The notes: generated by a model from the sequence alone, not told the origin. 64,000 nt of DNA from Fidelibacterota bacterium (GCA_004124875.1 SCKJ01000005.1:62001-126000); one strand, 5' to 3'; numbered from the stretch's first letter, positions 53,726 through 63,680 are shown. Made by a program: numbers and translations.

Positions 53726-55417
53726 CTATTCGTCAATACGTGAGATAAATACCCTCTCATCAATGTCCATGTCTTCAATCTCGCTTTCATCCCTTGTTAC
53801 TAGATTGAGGAAACTAGCTGTGTCATTATCTGAGAATGTCAGATCGAATCCTTTGGGCAAGTGTAATTCCTCAATCATGTTATCTTTGTAATCATCATAC
53901 TCAGTTTTAAACCGCTGGACCTCTTTAATCCTACGAATATCAGCAACGTAATCTAGTACAAGAAGTGTTTTCCCCTCTATATATCTTAGGCCTCTTCCAA
54001 GTTGCTGCAGAAAAATAATCCTGCTGTGGGTGACTCGCAGGTAGACAAGCATATCAACATCAGGTACGTCAATGCCCTCGTTGAGCATATCGTAGCACGT
54101 TAAGATCTTAATATGCCCCTTTCGGAATAGCCTAATTCTGCGAACACGATCCTTCTTATCTACCCGTGTTGTGAGTGCTCTTACGGGAAAGTCGTAAGTT
54201 GATCTAAGCAGCTTCTCGATTCGATGAGCATGAGTTGTGCTGTTGCAGAAGATAATACCTCTATTACATTTTTTTAGTTTCCAATAATCGATTATCGAGC
54301 TGCAAATGGTCTCATCTCTTTCTGGTATAAATAGTTTCTTATTAAGTTGCCTAATCGTATATCCCTTCTCACTATTTCGAGATATCCAATCTTTGTCAAC
54401 GTTGTCGTTCTTGATTCTATATTCAACCTCCGACAAGAAACCCTTCCTCATCGCACGCACTACACCATACTTCACAAGTGGTCTACCAAATATCTCCGTT
54501 ACGCTTTTATCATCCGATCTAAATGGCGTAGCTGTGAGACCAAGTAAGTATCTTGGCTGGAGAGCCTTGAGTACCTCCTTGTATGTATCGGCAGGACCAT
54601 GATGGGCTTCATCGACAATTACAATATCGAAATGTAGATCGGCATTCGTAGAATAAAATTTCTCGAAGCTTTGAAATGTGGAGAGTATAACTCCCTCTAA
54701 GAAGGAAGGTTTTTCAGCTTCGTATAATATATGCGTTGCAACAGATTTTGGTAAATTTGTCCATATGGCCTTATCGAATTGTAATAATAGTTCCCTCTTA
54801 TCTGCCAGCACCAGTACATTGTTGCTGGGATATTTGGAAAAGAGCCACCTCAAAAAACATGCCGCAACATATGTCTTACCTAATCCAGTAGCGAGTGCGA
54901 CCAGTCCCCTGCCTTCGTTATTCAAGTAGGAGCTTAGAATATTATCTAGAGCATCATGTTGATAAGGCCGAAGTGATTTCTCATCAAGCGCCCACTCGGG
55001 CAGAGCTTCGTAGGAGTTGAGAATTGACCGTCCAGTGAATGTTGTAATATTGTAACCTTGATCCTGTAAAACCTTCAACTTTCTTTTTTGTTGAACTCCC
55101 AACTGTCTATTCGACACACAAACACCCTCAGTAATTCCATAGTACTCGATGGCACGTTTTACATCGCCCACAATATCAACACTTAACGGAGCGTTCCTTT
55201 CAGAAAACTTTAACTGGAATATCCGATCACTACCCTTGTGTGCTGCGAGTATGTCGGCTCCCTTGTCCCCGGTTCCACCAACAACATCATAGACTTCCCA
55301 GCCTTTGTGGGCGAGTAAACGGGCTATAGCCCTCTCAAAGGCCTGCCAAGGGCCTTTTGTCAACCTTTCGAATGACAAGAATCCCTTCGTGTTCTTAGGA
55401 AGCTCTGTGTGCATCAA
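53726..55417 (-). CDS. Superfamily II helicase with N-terminal Mrr-like nuclease domain
   Basis: This 563-residue protein is the probable restriction effector of the operon. Residues about 20-130 form a PD-(D/E)xK-like domain with Asp55 in GDKGADILA and the Q-x-K at 68-70 (FQLKFSE). The helicase core follows: Walker A ALATGLGKT (174-182), DEAH (269-272), LTATPFR (294-300) and QQLGRGLR (471-478). It differs from HsdR, since there is no HsdM or HsdS nearby. The start overlaps the ATPase gene by 23 bases. Confidence 0.87.
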   Translation of the reverse strand: MMHTELPKNTKGFLSFERLTKGPWQAFERAIARLLAHKGWEVYDVVGGTGDKGADILAAHKGSDRIFQLKFSERNAPLSVDIVGDVKRAIEYYGITEGVCVSNRQLGVQQKRKLKVLQDQGYNITTFTGRSILNSYEALPEWALDEKSLRPYQHDALDNILSSYLNNEGRGLVALATGLGKTYVAACFLRWLFSKYPSNNVLVLADKRELLLQFDKAIWTNLPKSVATHILYEAEKPSFLEGVILSTFQSFEKFYSTNADLHFDIVIVDEAHHGPADTYKEVLKALQPRYLLGLTATPFRSDDKSVTEIFGRPLVKYGVVRAMRKGFLSEVEYRIKNDNVDKDWISRNSEKGYTIRQLNKKLFIPERDETICSSIIDYWKLKKCNRGIIFCNSTTHAHRIEKLLRSTYDFPVRALTTRVDKKDRVRRIRLFRKGHIKILTCYDMLNEGIDVPDVDMLVYLRVTHSRIIFLQQLGRGLRYIEGKTLLVLDYVADIRRIKEVQRFKTEYDDYKDNMIEELHLPKGFDLTFSDNDTASFLNLVTRDESEIEDMDIDERVFISRIDE

Positions 55418-57671
55418 GGTAATCGAGACTGAATCGATTTCTTATGATCATATTCTTCTGTTTCTTTACAAGGCCGTCAGGATATTCTGCCATCTCGTAG
55501 ATAAACCACTTCAGATCATTGAAGTGACCAATATACTGCTCTAGTTGCATATCTTTCATGTCTTGGTCGAGGGTTTCTAAGGGGAGATCGAAGAATAATC
55601 CATCAAATAGTAATCTGGGATATTTACTAATAAACTTGAAGATAAATCTTAGATCCATATACTTCAGGAACTCTGTAGTTCTCAGTAAATCATCCACTTT
55701 ATTGAGATTCCTATTTTCTGCTTTCAAATAATTCTGCTTGAGCAACATTAATTCGGAGTTTGTCAGTTTCGGTTTTGGCTTGAGTGTGATACCCACATTA
55801 CCAATGGAAAGATGATTCTGAATTTCTTTCATCAAAGACTTCGCACTCTTCACGAGTTCATCGACATTTAGCATAGTCTCAGCAGCATATCTAATCTTCA
55901 GTTCATAATAGATCCTGCTTAATGGCCAGTCAGCAGGATTATCAATTCGCTGAAAAAATCTCGATGCAACCTCCATCATAACAAGATCTTGCCATCCATC
56001 AGCGAAATCCTTGAACAGATCATGTTTGTTGTTGATGTAAACATTGAACTTTGAGGGAGCAACTGCTTCGAAGATAATAGGCGTAGGGAAGCCATTCTGT
56101 GGCCAGTAATCTATAACGGTTATTTCGATCGGTTTTTCCCCTAGTATCGATTCCAGATTAAATACCTTGGAATAAACGTGTATTTTTTTCCCAGGGAATG
56201 GGTCTTTGTGTCCCTCCTCAGCTTCCTTAGGAGTTTCTGTTGTAGTGCCGGGTATTTCTGTAGGATCACCCTCACCTTCTTCCTCCCTCAACTCGGCTAC
56301 CTCAACGGCCTGCCACCAGATAGAGTCGTCTTGGTATTCCGGCTCACCGGCATAGAAGCTTTCTGCCCAATCCCGTGCTGCTTGATACAGGGCTTTCCCC
56401 TTCGAAGTACCAGGTATTAGCCAGCGCTTACCTGGCGGAGAGGACCGTCTATACCCTTGAAATAACTTTGCCAACGGACTTTTGTTTTTCTTGAATTTTA
56501 ATTTTTTAGTAGCAATTTGTGGTTGAAATGGCGCCTCGCCGCGGATGGCCTCTACCGCATTAAGCCACATGGCATCTGTTTCTTCGAAACTATCTTTGGT
56601 GTAGGTGGGGATAATAAAATCAGCCCGGATCTCCCCGACTATTCTCCCTCCTGCTGCCTGAGTATCAATGGGATATTCAAATATTGATTGGCCATTATTT
56701 CGGTTGTATCTATCTTGCCACGTAAATAATGACTTATCCAACTGCTTAATGATTCTTCCGTTTCTGATGATGTTGATTCCATAATGCCACGGATCATTGT
56801 ATCTTTGGATGCCGACCCATCCTCTGACTTCAATCTTCTTTCGATTTATTCTATCTGAACTACTACAATTGGAGCAAACAAGCTCAGTATGTTTATTTTC
56901 TTCCACTGATTCCAACCACAGAAAGCACCTGCTGCAAAAATACCTATCCATAAATTTATTGTGTATCGATAGAACCGCGGGGAATTGCTCTCCCTTGTGC
57001 TCAACATACCTACCCTCATCCCATGTACAGAATGTGAAGGGTTTCAAGAGCTGGTTATTAATTCTAATGGTTATCCCATAATCCTCGATCAACGATTTCG
57101 AATATGTTTTATTTATATTTTCTATAATCTGCGCCCTATTAAGGAGCTTTGCGGCACGGGGGTGATATCCGGCGATTTCGATAAGCGTACCTGAGGGGAT
57201 AATCGATTTTGGTCTTTTCATCAATTCCCTATCAAAGGATTTAGTTTGCTGCATTTCTACGAGGTCGATTTTCACTCCGATATCATTTGCCATAGATTCG
57301 GTCGACGTCCAAATATCAACAACGTCGCCCAGCCTCGCCGTCGCAATGTTGAATCCCATTCCGAATAATCCAAGTGATTCATCTCCTCCCTGCGACGTAT
57401 AGCCCGCCCTTAGACAGTTTTCTAGCTCCTCTTCGTTCATCCCAATACCATTGTCCCTGATTCGTAGCGGTTCATCATTTTTTAATTCGGGTCTCGTTGG
57501 GACATATACATCAATGTGTTTCTCGCGGTCGCTACCATCAAGTTTTAGCATAGCGTCTATCGAGTTGTCAATGATTTCAGCCACACATTTCCAACCGCTT
57601 AACTCTATTTGTCCCAACATTCTCAGTATTCTTGGGTCTGGTGTTAGATTTATAGTTTTAATAGCCATCAT
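55395..57671 (-). CDS. GHKL ATPase, MORC/MutL-like, of a restriction-type system
   Basis: This 758-residue protein has a GHKL ATP-binding domain at the N-terminus: EIIDNSIDA (32-40), DNGIGM (73-78) and GLFGMGFNIATARLG (101-115). A transducer-like domain follows, interrupted by a zinc-ribbon with cysteines 246, 249, 266 and 269. The C-terminal half is acidic, then helical, and matches nothing I know. Comparative genomics has linked MutL-like/MORC-like ATPases to restriction systems with helicases, nucleases and m5C methylases, the same set as here. It would act as an ATP-driven DNA clamp; that is inference. Confidence 0.82.
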   Translation of the reverse strand: MMAIKTINLTPDPRILRMLGQIELSGWKCVAEIIDNSIDAMLKLDGSDREKHIDVYVPTRPELKNDEPLRIRDNGIGMNEEELENCLRAGYTSQGGDESLGLFGMGFNIATARLGDVVDIWTSTESMANDIGVKIDLVEMQQTKSFDRELMKRPKSIIPSGTLIEIAGYHPRAAKLLNRAQIIENINKTYSKSLIEDYGITIRINNQLLKPFTFCTWDEGRYVEHKGEQFPAVLSIHNKFMDRYFCSRCFLWLESVEENKHTELVCSNCSSSDRINRKKIEVRGWVGIQRYNDPWHYGINIIRNGRIIKQLDKSLFTWQDRYNRNNGQSIFEYPIDTQAAGGRIVGEIRADFIIPTYTKDSFEETDAMWLNAVEAIRGEAPFQPQIATKKLKFKKNKSPLAKLFQGYRRSSPPGKRWLIPGTSKGKALYQAARDWAESFYAGEPEYQDDSIWWQAVEVAELREEEGEGDPTEIPGTTTETPKEAEEGHKDPFPGKKIHVYSKVFNLESILGEKPIEITVIDYWPQNGFPTPIIFEAVAPSKFNVYINNKHDLFKDFADGWQDLVMMEVASRFFQRIDNPADWPLSRIYYELKIRYAAETMLNVDELVKSAKSLMKEIQNHLSIGNVGITLKPKPKLTNSELMLLKQNYLKAENRNLNKVDDLLRTTEFLKYMDLRFIFKFISKYPRLLFDGLFFDLPLETLDQDMKDMQLEQYIGHFNDLKWFIYEMAEYPDGLVKKQKNMIIRNRFSLDYLDAHRAS

Positions 57672-57736
57672 TCAGCCTTTCAATGACTAGAGGTCAAGAA
57701 TCTGTTAGGAACATCTAGAAATATTGGGATAGGTCA

Positions 57737-59116
57737 TCAAGCCAACTCAGATTTTAGGTCCGATAGCACGAGGCCTATTATCTCAGCAAGTAGGGGAGGT
57801 ACTGCATTCCCAACCTGAGTATACCGTGGGCACTCATGAACTCGAAGATGCCCCCCCGTGGTATACTTACCTTTGAATTCAAACCAATCGGGAAATGACT
57901 GAAGACGGGCACTCTCCCTGACAGTTAAGACCCTCGGCTCGGAATAGTGTAGCAGGTCATCAGGGAGGGTAGTAATCGTATGCGACGGTTTATCGCCATC
58001 GAGCGGAACTATAGTGTGCTTGTTGATTCCTAAGCGTTTCCTATCTTTAACACTTAGCTGAACTCCCTTCCTACAGGTAGATTGTATCTTTGCAAATCTG
58101 GCAATTATCTTTTCGCTGTGGTTTACCAGCCTAAGGCTATTAGGAGAAACAATGTCCATATCTCCATAAAGTAGTCGTTGGTAATCTGTCCTGGCGCCTT
58201 TAAAAACAATTTGTGTAAAGCCTGGGGAATCTTCACAATTTGTAAGTACACTTCCCCGCACTTCTAGATCTGAGATTGCTTCCCTCGTAGTGTTTGGGCG
58301 GTCGATTGGGAGGCCCTTGGAAAACAGGAATCTTTTCCTCTCTCTATGTAACATACTAAATGGATCAATCTCTTGACCCTCACTTATCATAGATTTCTTT
58401 ACACCGAACAAGAAATATCGCTTTCTGTGCTGGGGTACTCCGAAATCTACGGCGTTTATCAGATTACCATAAACCCGATATCCGAGTTCATCTAGATCTC
58501 TCTTGATTCGTTCGGAGTAGGGTATTCCCGACCCTTCGCCATTTGTCTCCTTTTGTTGAGTATAGTTCCCCTTACCAAACTCGATTGTGATACCCCTTAC
58601 GTTTTCCACGAGGATGAACGGTGGTTGTACCAAACGAACTACTTCGGTATAATACTTATATAGCTTATTCCGCGGATCATTTTCATCCCGCTTTCCTGCT
58701 AGGGAGAAACCTTGGCATGGTGGACCACCAGCAACAAGATCGATCTTGCCGCGGAGATCGGATATAAAGTCTCGGTAGTTTTCGAGGAATGAAGCTATCT
58801 CACAAGGTGACTCAGGAAGCCAACTTGGCCATTCAAATCCGATCCCATTGGGGTCATTCAACAAGTTATTGCTAAACGTCGCAAACGCGTGAGGATCCTT
58901 CTCCACCGCCAGTATCCCACGCCAACCTGCGTTCATAAGTCCAAGGGAAAGTCCACCACATCCCGCGAACAAAGAAATAAAGCTACCGGCGCGACTTGAC
59001 GTATTTCTTGGGGGTAGGAGGGGACTATCACTGTAGTCCGGTGGTTTTTTGGATGATGTCGCGATTAGAACTCTTTTTTTTAAGTTTGACGAATGGGTCT
59101 TGAGGGCATTTGGCAC
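57737..59116 (-). CDS. DNA (cytosine-5) methyltransferase
   Basis: This 459-residue modification enzyme has all core motifs: FAGCGGLSLGL (50-60, SAM), GGPPCQGFS (130-138, catalytic Cys134), ENVRG (171-175), QHRKRYFLFG, RLQSFPDWF and QVGNAVPP. The target-recognition region is the stretch of about 170 residues between motifs VIII and IX; its site cannot be read. An N-terminal basic tail of about 43 residues is extra. It is the first gene of the minus-strand operon, 65 bp before the ATPase and 133 bp past the integrase stop. It presumably protects host DNA from the associated nuclease. Confidence 0.94.
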   Translation of the reverse strand: MPNALKTHSSNLKKRVLIATSSKKPPDYSDSPLLPPRNTSSRAGSFISLFAGCGGLSLGLMNAGWRGILAVEKDPHAFATFSNNLLNDPNGIGFEWPSWLPESPCEIASFLENYRDFISDLRGKIDLVAGGPPCQGFSLAGKRDENDPRNKLYKYYTEVVRLVQPPFILVENVRGITIEFGKGNYTQQKETNGEGSGIPYSERIKRDLDELGYRVYGNLINAVDFGVPQHRKRYFLFGVKKSMISEGQEIDPFSMLHRERKRFLFSKGLPIDRPNTTREAISDLEVRGSVLTNCEDSPGFTQIVFKGARTDYQRLLYGDMDIVSPNSLRLVNHSEKIIARFAKIQSTCRKGVQLSVKDRKRLGINKHTIVPLDGDKPSHTITTLPDDLLHYSEPRVLTVRESARLQSFPDWFEFKGKYTTGGHLRVHECPRYTQVGNAVPPLLAEIIGLVLSDLKSELA

Positions 59117-59249
59117 TATCCCCTGCCGTTACTTAATTGTACAGTAGATCATTATGCATGTCAAGCACTTGTCCCCAATCCATTGAAGTATCCAAAATAA
59201 TTTATAAGCACTGGTACTCTTAACATTTGTCCAAGCAGATCCGGGGGTC

Positions 59250-60503
59250 TTACGTACTTACATCGGCTAAGCCCGTTAGTCTAGGCAGGATAATGTCAAA
59301 CTTCTTACCCGTTGGTAGTTTGAGTTCTCGAGCCATTTCCTTCATTTGTTCGGATAGGGATGTAAGCAACCTCAACAATCCCTTCCCCTCGAACAGTTCA
59401 TCGTACTTCCCCTTGATTTGAGCCATTTGCTGAGCAAGTTGCTCGTTTGAGGCCTTTACCAAGGCTATCTCTTCCTTCAATCCCGCATTCTGCTTCTCAA
59501 GTCCCGCCAGATCATTGGCCTTCACAACGCGTGAAGTCTCTTCTTCAAGGATACCCTCCCGGTCGATATACCGGTTCGGCATGTCGCTGGCCATGGTCCA
59601 GCCGTAGCGGTAGCAGAGCTGCTGGTGATTTAGCAGGTTGGCATAATAGGTGGCGCTGGTGTGGCGCAGGATGTGAGGTGTCACGCGCTTGTTCAGCACC
59701 CTCTTCCCGACCCTGTGCAGCATTCTGCGTAGTGCTTCATAGGTAAGAGGAAAAACGAACGCCTCCTCATCCTTGGTATCGGAACTATCCAACCATGCAG
59801 CCAGGTATTTCGTCGCGATGGGGAGATGGATGGTCCGGGGTTTGGTCTTGGAGTGAACAATACGCACCTTGTAGGTATCGCCCGCTCGGGTAATGTCGCC
59901 ATGTCGGATGTTCAGGAACTCCTCGACCCGTGCGCCACTGTCAAACAGCACCATGATAATGGTTTTGTCACGCAGATTTACCGCGTCGGCCATGCGCTCA
60001 ATTTCAGGACGGCGCAAGGCAGGCACCTCCTTCGGTGGGTCGTAGGTGTCGATCCAGTCTACCAGATCGGGGTAGTTAACGCCGTCCCCCAGCAGCCACT
60101 TGTAGAACTTCCGCAGCGTCTTCTTGTAATCGAGTTTGGTGGATAGAGCCAGGCGCTTCGTTTTGATGGGGAGTCCGTGCCTGCCTGGAAGCGTATAATG
60201 GTATTGGTCATTCTCCAGATTTTCGATAAGTCGCTCCATATCCTTTTGGCTGACTTCATCGAAGGGTTTGTCCAGCCAGCCGGACAATTTCTTCAGGATT
60301 TGAATATATTTGAGGCACCGGGCGACGCCAATGCTCTTTTTCTGCCGCCGCTTCAGAGTCTTCCCCAGCCTGCAATCGCGGATAAACCTGAGAATTATTT
60401 CCCTGTTTTGCGGGATGAGGTTCGTGTCCTCCTCCAGCTTCTTTAAGGCAGTTTGATATCCCTGTTGTCTATGGTGGATGTCTCTTTTTTCGCGTTCTGT
60501 CAT
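59250..60503 (-). CDS. Tyrosine recombinase / integrase
   Basis: This 417-residue site-specific recombinase has a SAM-like core-binding domain (about 35-140) and a catalytic domain with Arg in SGARVEEFLNIRHGD, HxxR in TPHILRHTSATYY, Trp in RYGWTMASD and the nucleophile Tyr in NRYIDREG. A C-terminal extension of about 90 residues is coiled-coil (KQNAGLKEEIALVKASNEQL). The form is close to archaeal and island XerA-like integrases. It lies on the same strand as, and just upstream of, the methyltransferase. It is the probable agent of insertion at tRNA-Asp. Confidence 0.9.
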   Translation of the reverse strand: MTEREKRDIHHRQQGYQTALKKLEEDTNLIPQNREIILRFIRDCRLGKTLKRRQKKSIGVARCLKYIQILKKLSGWLDKPFDEVSQKDMERLIENLENDQYHYTLPGRHGLPIKTKRLALSTKLDYKKTLRKFYKWLLGDGVNYPDLVDWIDTYDPPKEVPALRRPEIERMADAVNLRDKTIIMVLFDSGARVEEFLNIRHGDITRAGDTYKVRIVHSKTKPRTIHLPIATKYLAAWLDSSDTKDEEAFVFPLTYEALRRMLHRVGKRVLNKRVTPHILRHTSATYYANLLNHQQLCYRYGWTMASDMPNRYIDREGILEEETSRVVKANDLAGLEKQNAGLKEEIALVKASNEQLAQQMAQIKGKYDELFEGKGLLRLLTSLSEQMKEMARELKLPTGKKFDIILPRLTGLADVST

Positions 60504-61281
60504 GGTGTAAGTGGGGGCAAATCTCAGTTGCTTATTTATTTTGTGGCAACACAGAGTCGGTTGCGCTCTTAATCTGTGACAGAATCGGGTGACGCCCCGA
60601 CCGGACGCGCGTAGAAATTGTCACACTTTAAGAGCCGGTGAATCTGATTAGCGGGTAAAACCGCTGATAGACGAAATATAGAATGAGTTAAAGTATTTAA
60701 ATGCTTCTATCGAAGCACTTATGACGAATACGCTCATCGCGACGATATATCGACATATTATCAATTCCTGCTAATTATGTTTTACTTTATAGAAACGAAA
60801 TTGTACGATCTAAGAAGCCAGAATTCGCAGCAATACACAATTTTGTGTTATCTTGTTCCCAGTTCATATCATCTAGATTGAACGCTCAAAAAAGACTCGA
60901 TTTTAAGTGGTAGGATAAAAGTAAATAAGCGGCAGAAACTATGGATGCAAAGATTGAGCTGGCAGACACACACCTTGAAATTGGGAAGAAACCGGAGAAA
61001 TCAAATAATTCAGGTCGAGTTGCGAAGGGAATACATGGAGAAGAACATATAGAAAGGGCAAATGAGATATATTTGGAGATAGAACTGGCTATGGATAATA
61101 AGTAGCTTTCGCAATAGTTGTAAGGATCTGATTAATGGACAGTATCCTATATTATGTTCTGCAGAATTATGTTCTGCAGAAGTTTTTATCATGGAAATTT
61201 AGAGACCGGTATTTGCGGTTCGACATAATTAATCGGAGAAGAAAACAAAGGAGAAGAACCGAACCCGCGGCATCAGAAGAA
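60504..61281. other. AT-rich gap beside the integrase
   Basis: No convincing gene is present. A perfect 15-bp tandem duplication ATTATGTTCTGCAGA occupies 61151-61180. A 54-codon plus-strand frame (60941-61105) has no ribosome-binding site and no recognisable family. The region upstream of an integrase is where an attachment site or excision control would be expected, but no tRNA sequence is seen here. Confidence 0.5.
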
Positions 61282-62487
61282 TTAGGCCAAACTCTTGATA
61301 AAGATCCTGGTTCGCCGCCAAAGGCCCGGACGAGGCCCAGGATCATTGCCCCTCCTAGCAACGAGATGGTAGGCTTGAAGTCTATCGGTGCGGAAAGCGT
61401 GACAGCCACCCCACAGAAAAATCCGAAATGCACGGTACACTTCGGTGCCCCAGCGTTGGACGATAATCTCTCGGTTGGCATCGAGTCTTTGTGCCCAGTG
61501 CCACATGGTTAGCTCATAATCATGGGTCTCCTGCTTTACCTCGACAAGATCAAGGCCGTGGAACACAAGCTCCTGGATGATATCCTGCACGGTTAGAAAC
61601 GTGTGAGTTCCCGAAAAAGTATATTGTCGAGTGAAATCAGTCACATCGAACTTTACTTTTGTAGCTGAAGCATCAAGATAAATAAGCCCACCAGGTTTAA
61701 GCACATCCCATATCTTCTCGAAAAATCGACGATAGTAGGGAATGTGCTCAATAACACCAAAGATAACCACAGCGTCATAGGGTTCTTCTGGGTGATGATC
61801 GAGAATGTCCTCATGGTAAACAGAACAGTCAGTGTAGCCGTTAGATTTGATTAGGTTTGCTGTGTAATTGTATGAATCCTGCGCGATGGTAAGACCTGTA
61901 ACGGAGATCCCGCGATCTCCGCAATACGCAGTTACGCCTCCCCAGCCGCAACCAATATCCAGGAGGCGGTTGCCTGATTCCAGTTCCAAGGCGTCATACA
62001 TGCTCTCCAGCTTATGCTCTGCTGCTTCTTCCAGGGTTTCATCGTCCGAATGAAAAATGCAATGAGAATAAAAGCGAAACCTTGAATCAATAAAGGTTAA
62101 GTAGAAGTCATCACTAAAACTATAATGGGATGAAATTGCCTTTCGATTGACCCGCGTTGGGCTAACAAATAGCAGCGCTGACCAGAACTTTAAAAGTAAT
62201 CTTAACGATCTCTTATCCTTCAAATGGTCACGTAACTCATAAATACTTAGCATATCGCCTTCGATATCAATTTTATCATCAACATAGGCTTTCCCAAAAG
62301 TAAACTCATCGAATCGCCCTGCGAGAAAATCGGTGGACTTAATTAATAACGTAAATTGCGGTTTGTCAGAGCCAAAATTTTCACTTTTTCCCGAAGGGAA
62401 CTGGATTTTGCATGAGATTCCGCTCACATCGGCAACTTTGGCAAAAAAATCCGCCCATCTATTCGATAGATAAGATTGTCTTTTCAT
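61282..62487 (-). CDS. Cyclopropane-fatty-acid-synthase-like methyltransferase
   Basis: This 401-residue SAM enzyme of the CFA family acts on double bonds of membrane phospholipid acyl chains. It has the substrate-side motif HYSFSDDFYLTFIDS, Cys143 in YSHCIF (equivalent to the active-site Cys of E. coli Cfa), the SAM motif LLDIGCGWGG (175-184) and FGVIEHIPYY. The usual FPGG-LPS segment is replaced by FSGTHTFLTV, so the product may be a methyl or methylene acid instead of a cyclopropane; that is inference. It follows the desaturase genes on the same strand after 169 bp. Confidence 0.85.
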   Translation of the reverse strand: MKRQSYLSNRWADFFAKVADVSGISCKIQFPSGKSENFGSDKPQFTLLIKSTDFLAGRFDEFTFGKAYVDDKIDIEGDMLSIYELRDHLKDKRSLRLLLKFWSALLFVSPTRVNRKAISSHYSFSDDFYLTFIDSRFRFYSHCIFHSDDETLEEAAEHKLESMYDALELESGNRLLDIGCGWGGVTAYCGDRGISVTGLTIAQDSYNYTANLIKSNGYTDCSVYHEDILDHHPEEPYDAVVIFGVIEHIPYYRRFFEKIWDVLKPGGLIYLDASATKVKFDVTDFTRQYTFSGTHTFLTVQDIIQELVFHGLDLVEVKQETHDYELTMWHWAQRLDANREIIVQRWGTEVYRAFRIFLWGGCHAFRTDRLQAYHLVARRGNDPGPRPGLWRRTRIFIKSLA

Positions 62488-62656
62488 TTCGTTTCTCTTA
62501 ATAATTGGCTAAAAGTTGATCAAATGATGTTACTCATCTGGAACACTCTGGTTAACGTTTAGGAACACGCAAACGCATCCTATTTAATGATAAAGTTTAT
62601 CTTGCGTTCTTGCAAGGGAACTCCGATTTCCGACAATCTGTAGACTATCTTGTAGT

Positions 62657-63430
62657 TCATTTTGGTAATCTTCCATAACGCCGAAGCCAATCATAGTCGT
62701 TATTGCGTGGAATAGCGCCTGTAACACGACAAACTGCACGTTCCATCCATCGCCAAAAGCCAAGAGGATCAAGCACCCTGTTTGCCCAGCCATTGATAAT
62801 GCAGTAACGAACATCGTGGTTAGCACGATGATGTTGAAGATGGTGCTTAGTAGACATAAGCATGCCTAACGCCTGCAAAATCAGTACTAGTTTGGAATCT
62901 GATTTACGATGCCCAAATTTGTGAAATTCAAGCATGAAGATCATTCCGAGAGAAATAATGATACACACCATGATAGCCGAATGCCCCAATGTTGTGACGC
63001 TGGAATCGCCGAAAGCCGCGATCCAATATACTGGCACCGTAAAAATCAGGGACGACCAGGACATCGTCCCTGCCTCATTTCGAAAGCTATAATGAAATAT
63101 ATGGTGGGGATAGATATGGTGTTCCCGCACAATAGCAACTAACCGTTCGATATATGGAGTTTGTACATCAAACCAGGTGTCAAACGCCCAATGCAGCAGG
63201 CCAGAAAGGAAATCAGCGAGGAACAAGCCAATGACGAGAGTAAACGCAAGTGTATGCCAAGATGGGTTAACGGCCTCCCAGTGCCTAGCTACCCATACTA
63301 TCCCCCAAAGTGTTAACGTGGCGTTTAGTGATAGGCTTATTGCATGGAGTATTGTGTCTTTCCGAGAAAATGCCGGAATCTTTAACTCAGGCTGACCTCG
63401 GGTTACTGACTTTTCGATAGATTTAAACAT
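62657..63430 (-). CDS. Plasmanylethanolamine desaturase-like protein (TMEM189/Kua/CarF family)
   Basis: This 257-residue multi-pass membrane protein carries the family's histidine-rich motifs: SGLLHWAFDTW, REHHIYPHHI, EFHKFGH and KHHLQHHRANHD, followed by YCIINGWANRVLDPLGFW. These match the di-iron desaturase that converts plasmanyl to plasmenyl (vinyl-ether) lipids in animals and in Myxococcus CarF. I use the ATG at 63430, which overlaps the small upstream gene; a TTG at 63472 is possible. It needs oxygen and an electron donor. It lies between a small gene and the CFA-like methyltransferase. Confidence 0.87.
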   Translation of the reverse strand: MFKSIEKSVTRGQPELKIPAFSRKDTILHAISLSLNATLTLWGIVWVARHWEAVNPSWHTLAFTLVIGLFLADFLSGLLHWAFDTWFDVQTPYIERLVAIVREHHIYPHHIFHYSFRNEAGTMSWSSLIFTVPVYWIAAFGDSSVTTLGHSAIMVCIIISLGMIFMLEFHKFGHRKSDSKLVLILQALGMLMSTKHHLQHHRANHDVRYCIINGWANRVLDPLGFWRWMERAVCRVTGAIPRNNDYDWLRRYGRLPK

Positions 63431-63680
63431 TTCTAACAAATGCAGGTGTACGATATTGGAGTAGGTGCCCAATGTGGTAGCTGATGAAAGCGTACTTAGG
63501 TCCCACTGCTATATCCATGGTTATCTTCCATCGAATGCGATTGCAGCGATGATTCGCTCGCTGATATCGATCAAGCAGGGTCAGTGTGACTGTAATGGTA
63601 ACATGGTTAAGAAAAAACGCTGCGCCGTCCAGGAGGTTGACCTTTTCGTCTTGCGTAACTGCCATTCTATGCCAGATCAA
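63423..63680 (-). CDS. Small protein coupled to the desaturase genes
   Basis: This 85-residue frame has no recognised family. Its ATG overlaps the stop of the upstream desaturase (ATGA), and its stop overlaps the start of the CarF-like gene. This tight coupling on both sides suggests a real gene. It has one hydrophobic stretch (FFLNHVTITVTLTLL, residues 22-36), so it may be membrane-associated. Confidence 0.5.
   Translation of the reverse strand: MIWHRMAVTQDEKVNLLDGAAFFLNHVTITVTLTLLDRYQRANHRCNRIRWKITMDIAVGPKYAFISYHIGHLLQYRTPAFVRNV

Noticed and set aside
53726..59116. Classical type I restriction, DISARM or BREX system
   Set aside because: No HsdM/HsdS, no DUF1998 DrmB or PLD protein, and no PglZ or BrxC are present. 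The helicase carries an Mrr-like domain and the methyltransferase is a single m5C enzyme.
60941..61105. A 54-codon plus-strand open frame in the gap beside the integrase
   Set aside because: It has no ribosome-binding site, no recognisable family and no coupling to a neighbour; it is too weak to call a gene.
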